DNA of 64,000 nucleotides from Kitasatospora sp. MMS16-BH015 (lineage in GTDB: Bacteria; Actinomycetota; Actinomycetes; Streptomycetales; Streptomycetaceae). The stretch is from contig NZ_CP025394.1 of the NCBI RefSeq assembly GCF_002943525.1, positions 6,138,001 through 6,202,000 on the forward strand, written 5' to 3'. Positions 61,492 to 64,000 of this stretch are shown here, piece after piece. A program made the translations under genes and the position numbers. A model generated the notes under the pieces. That model ran no database searches, was not told the DNA's origin, and saw only the letters and a list, made by a program, of their open reading frames with translations. The number at the start of each line of letters is the position of its first letter. Positions within the stretch are counted from its first letter, which is position 1.

Positions 61492-62301
61492 ATGCCCCAG
61501 CAGCAGGAGCGCACCCGGCTCGACCTGAGCCTGACCCAGGTGACGGCGAGCGCCCTGGCGGCCATCGTCGGCGCCGTCCTCGCCTCCGAGCTGGGCGTCT
61601 ACGGCACGATCATCGGCGCCGCCGTGGTCAGCATCGGGGCGACCACCGGCGGCGCGGTCTTCGCGCACCTGTTCCGGCGGACCGGTGAGCAGCTGCGCAC
61701 GGCCGTCCAGCAGGGCGCCGATCAGACCGACAAGGGCAACGGACTCCGTCAGGTCGAGCCCGAGGAGCCGGTGCCGCTCGGGCAGTGGAACGAGCCGCAG
61801 ACCCTGCGTTCGAAGCGGAAGTGGACCTGGAAGAGCTACGCGCTGGTCTCCGCGCTGGTGTTCGGGCTGGCCATGACGCCGATCGTGGTGGTCGAGCTGG
61901 CCACGGGCAAGAACCTGCACTCGATCACCACCGACGGCCAGGGCGGCGGCACCTCGTTCAACCCGGGCCGCTCCGCGACCCAGCCGCACTCCGAGGACCG
62001 CGAGCAGCCGAAGCAGGACCCCGCCCCGCCGGCCGACCGGCCCTCGGGCAGGCCCTCGCCCTCGGCCACCCCGTCCGGCAAGCCCTCCGGTTCGCCGTCC
62101 GCGACCCCTTCGGGCAGCCCGTCGAGCACCCCCTCGGCGCCGACGCCCACGCCGACCCCGCCGCCCAGCGGCTCCCCGCCCCCCACCGGCACGCCGACCG
62201 GCACCAAGCCGGACCCGGGCACGACGGACCCGGGCAAGGCCGACGCCGGCAAGGCGGACCAGCCGTCCGCCCCGCCGCCCTCCGGTACCCCGGCGGCCTG
62301 A
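61492..62301 (+). CDS. Two-helix membrane protein with Pro/Ser/Thr-rich tail
   Basis: This 269-aa protein is not assigned to a family. ATG 61492 follows GAGGG by 6 nt. An N-terminal hydrophobic region (about 14-60, VTASALAAIVGAVLASELGV, then GTIIGAAVVSIGATTGGAVF) is followed by a soluble loop (RTGEQLRTAVQQGADQTDKG) and a second helix (about 112-132, SYALVSALVFGLAMTPIVVV). The last ~120 residues are a disordered PSGKPSGSPSATPSG-type tail, probably extracytoplasmic and wall-spanning. It is convergent with the FAD-oxidase gene, with only 11 nt between them, and divergent from sepH. It could be an envelope protein. Confidence 0.72.
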   Translation: MPQQQERTRLDLSLTQVTASALAAIVGAVLASELGVYGTIIGAAVVSIGATTGGAVFAHLFRRTGEQLRTAVQQGADQTDKGNGLRQVEPEEPVPLGQWNEPQTLRSKRKWTWKSYALVSALVFGLAMTPIVVVELATGKNLHSITTDGQGGGTSFNPGRSATQPHSEDREQPKQDPAPPADRPSGRPSPSATPSGKPSGSPSATPSGSPSSTPSAPTPTPTPPPSGSPPPTGTPTGTKPDPGTTDPGKADAGKADQPSAPPPSGTPAA

Positions 62302-62312
62302 GCGCCCCGGGG

Positions 62313-63611
62313 CTACTCGCCCAAGACCCGCCGCAGGTAGTCGTTGGCGAACAGCCGGCCCGGGTCGACCTTGTCGCGCAGGGCGGTGAAGTCGCCGAAG
62401 TGCGGGTAGACGCCGGAGAGGTAGGCCGCGTCGCGGGTGTGCAGCTTGCCCCAGTGCGGGCGGCCCTGGTGGGCCGTCATGAGCTTCTCGACCTCGGTGA
62501 AGTAGCCCTGCTCGGCGGTGCCGCGGTAGAGGTGGACGGCGATGTAGACGCTGTCCCGGCCGTTGGCGGTGGAGAGCCAGAGGTCGTCGGCGGGGGCGGT
62601 GCGGACCTCCACCGGGAAGCTGATCCGCCAGTCGGAGCGCTCGACCAGGGCCTTGAGTTCGCGCAGCACGGTGGTCGCGGCCTCGCGCGGCACCGCGTAC
62701 TCCATCTCGGTGAAGCGGACCTTGCGCGGGCTGGTGTAGACCTTGTGGGCGAGGTCGGTGTAGGTCCGCTCGGACCAGGCCCGGCTGGCCAGTTGGGCGA
62801 TGGCCGGGACGGCCTGCGGGAAGCGGCGGCCGACCCGGCAGACGCCCTCCCAGACCGTGTTGGAGAGGAAGTCGTCCTCCAGCCAGGACTTGAAGGCCGG
62901 CAGCGGGGCGGCCGGGCCCTGGCTGCGGTTGTTCCGCTTGGTCGAGCAGCGGTCGGTGTGCGGGAACCAGTAGAACTCGAAGTGCTCGTTCACCGCCGTG
63001 AAGTCCTCGAAGCCCTCGAGCACCTGGTCGAAGGACATCGGCGCCTCGTGCGCGGTGAGCAGGAAGGCCGGCTCCACGCCGAAGGTGATCGCGCTGACCA
63101 CGCCGAGCGCGCCGAGGCCCAGCCGGGCGCCCTGGAAGAGCTCCGGGTTCTCGGTGGGGGAGCAGCGCTGCACGCTGCCGTCGGCGAGCACGATCTCCAG
63201 CGCCCGGATCTGGGCGGCCAGCGAGCCCGAGTCGCGGCCGGTGCCGTGGGTGCCGGTGCTGGTGGCGCCGGCGACGGTCTGCACCTCGATGTCGCCCATG
63301 TTGGTCAGCGAGAGGCCGGCGGCGGCCAGCAGCCGGTTGAGGCGGTGGAGCGGGAGGCCGGAGCCGACGGTCACGGTGCCGGCCGCGCGGTCGAGTTCGC
63401 GGACCTCCATCAGGCCCTCGGGCCGGATCAGCACGCCGTCCCCGGCGGAGGCTATCGCGGTGAAGGAGTGGCCGGCGCCGACCGCCTTGACCGTCCGGCC
63501 CTCCTCGGCGGCCCGCCGCAGCACCTCGCCGAGCTCACCGGCCGACCCGGGCGTGACCACCCGGCTCGGCCGAGCGCTCTGATTACCGGCCCAGTTGGTC
63601 CAGTCGGCCAT
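62313..63611 (-). CDS. D-arabinono-1,4-lactone oxidase-type FAD-linked oxidase
   Basis: This 432-aa flavoprotein of the vanillyl-alcohol-oxidase/aldonolactone-oxidase family has the start WTNWAGNQSARPSRVVTPGS, the FAD-binding segment VKAVGAGHSFTAIA, VAGATSTGTHGTGRDSGSL and LGLGALGVVSAITFGVEPAF. The C-terminal HWGK motif (GRPHWGKLH) is conserved in aldonolactone oxidases. It oxidises a sugar lactone or polyol, reducing O2 or another acceptor. ATG 63611 follows GGAGG by 8 nt. CCTAC-(6 nt)-GTAGG lies just upstream. No signal peptide is present. Confidence 0.92.
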   Translation of the reverse strand: MADWTNWAGNQSARPSRVVTPGSAGELGEVLRRAAEEGRTVKAVGAGHSFTAIASAGDGVLIRPEGLMEVRELDRAAGTVTVGSGLPLHRLNRLLAAAGLSLTNMGDIEVQTVAGATSTGTHGTGRDSGSLAAQIRALEIVLADGSVQRCSPTENPELFQGARLGLGALGVVSAITFGVEPAFLLTAHEAPMSFDQVLEGFEDFTAVNEHFEFYWFPHTDRCSTKRNNRSQGPAAPLPAFKSWLEDDFLSNTVWEGVCRVGRRFPQAVPAIAQLASRAWSERTYTDLAHKVYTSPRKVRFTEMEYAVPREAATTVLRELKALVERSDWRISFPVEVRTAPADDLWLSTANGRDSVYIAVHLYRGTAEQGYFTEVEKLMTAHQGRPHWGKLHTRDAAYLSGVYPHFGDFTALRDKVDPGRLFANDYLRRVLGE

Positions 63612-63710
63612 GCGAGTGCCTCCAGCGGTCCCTACCAATGAGTAGGCGGGAGCGTAGCAACGTCGCAGACGCACCACCAGAGGTCAGCGGGGCAGCAACT
63701 CCCAAGCGGG

Positions 63711-64000
63711 TCAGGCCTGCTCGGGTGCGGCGGCCAGCCCCGAGCCGAGCCGGCGCACCCCGGCCGCGGCGCCCGCCGCGCCGAGCACCGCCGAGGCGAC
63801 CGGCACCCAGTACCCGGCCGGGGCGCCCGCCGCGTCCACCACCCAGCCCGCGGCGGCGGAGCCGAGCGCGACGCCGGCGGCCATGCCGGTGGTGGTCCAG
63901 GTCATGCCCTCGGTGAGCTGGGCGGCCGGCACCAGGCGCTCGACCAGGGCCATCGCGGTGATCAGGGTGGGCGAGATGGAGAGCCCGGCGAGGAAGAGCG
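63711..64000 (-). CDS. MFS transporter, C-terminal part (5' end outside the window)
   Basis: The frame is open to the right edge, giving about the last 96 residues of a membrane transporter. It reads FLAGLSISPTLITAMALVER, then LVPAAQLTEGMTWTTTGMAA and three hydrophobic helices ending GAAGAAAGVRRLG. The SPTLITAMALVERLVP and TEGMTW patterns are typical of actinobacterial major facilitator exporters. An internal ATG at 63953 is not the start. It ends ~100 nt upstream of the FAD-oxidase gene and may be transcribed with it. Confidence 0.82.
   Translation of the reverse strand, partial: LFLAGLSISPTLITAMALVERLVPAAQLTEGMTWTTTGMAAGVALGSAAAGWVVDAAGAPAGYWVPVASAVLGAAGAAAGVRRLGSGLAAAPEQA

Noticed and set aside
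63624..63650. CCTAC-(6 nt)-GTAGG as an operator of the FAD-oxidase gene
   Set aside because: Arms are only 5 bp and no promoter elements can be placed around it with confidence, so it is noted only in the gene entry.

Overview
The window is very GC-rich actinobacterial chromosome, almost certainly from Streptomycetaceae (Streptomyces or Kitasatospora). The evidence is strong third-position GC bias, many GTG and TTG starts, GTGA/ATGA stop-start overlaps, a conservon remnant with paired P450 genes, and a HrdB sigma factor with a Lys/Ala-rich N-terminal half. The combination hrdB, parE, parC and sepH is a core-chromosome arrangement. I see no prophage, plasmid, transposase, CRISPR array, rRNA or tRNA gene.

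Layout. 1-3083: end of a conservon (CvnD GTPase, an EXXR-less CYP157-type P450, a canonical CYP154-type P450). 3110-6781: sugar ABC importer with a strong promoter and a 20-bp intercistronic hairpin. 6900-13505: rnhB, two unknown conserved-looking genes, a RecQ helicase with a C-terminal phosphoribosyltransferase-like domain, and a DUF4192 protein. 13574-22812: proline-iminopeptidase-type hydrolase, glycogen-debranching-type protein, Nudix-winged-helix regulator, an ABC ATPase/permease pair whose ATPase has lost key catalytic residues, and a FadR-type GntR regulator. 22903-31849: a composite minisatellite, hrdB, a trypsin-like protease, a small zinc protein, parE, a DUF1453-like membrane protein and a NarL-type two-component system. 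32022-40541: DUF485/acetate-type symporter pair, an NMT1-type ABC importer divergent from a CitA/CitB-type two-component system, and a frameshifted sucrase/ferredoxin-like gene. 40717-52533: parC, an M16 protease pair, rtcB behind a possible leader peptide, three uncharacterised envelope proteins, azlCD, glutaminase and HPr. 52723-64000: GNAT/acyl-CoA-synthetase fusion, DUF5998, nucleotide pyrophosphatase-like enzyme, thymidine kinase, VOC protein, sulfurtransferase, sepH, a membrane protein, an FAD-linked lactone oxidase and the end of an MFS transporter.

The most unusual signal is non-coding. Four gene 3' ends (39537, 40561, 52140 and 59793) carry the same GGGGCGCGGGGAACTGCGC motif. Two of them are full ~150-bp elements in opposite orientation, with inverted outer ends and an inner hairpin. 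That hairpin keeps its loop and differs between copies by three compensated base pairs, so it looks like a structured interspersed element. A third copy is a near-perfect 35-bp-arm palindrome between convergent genes. I also see a nine-unit minisatellite upstream of hrdB that switches from 14-bp to 18-bp units. Perfect GC-rich hairpins lie at the 3' ends of many transcripts.
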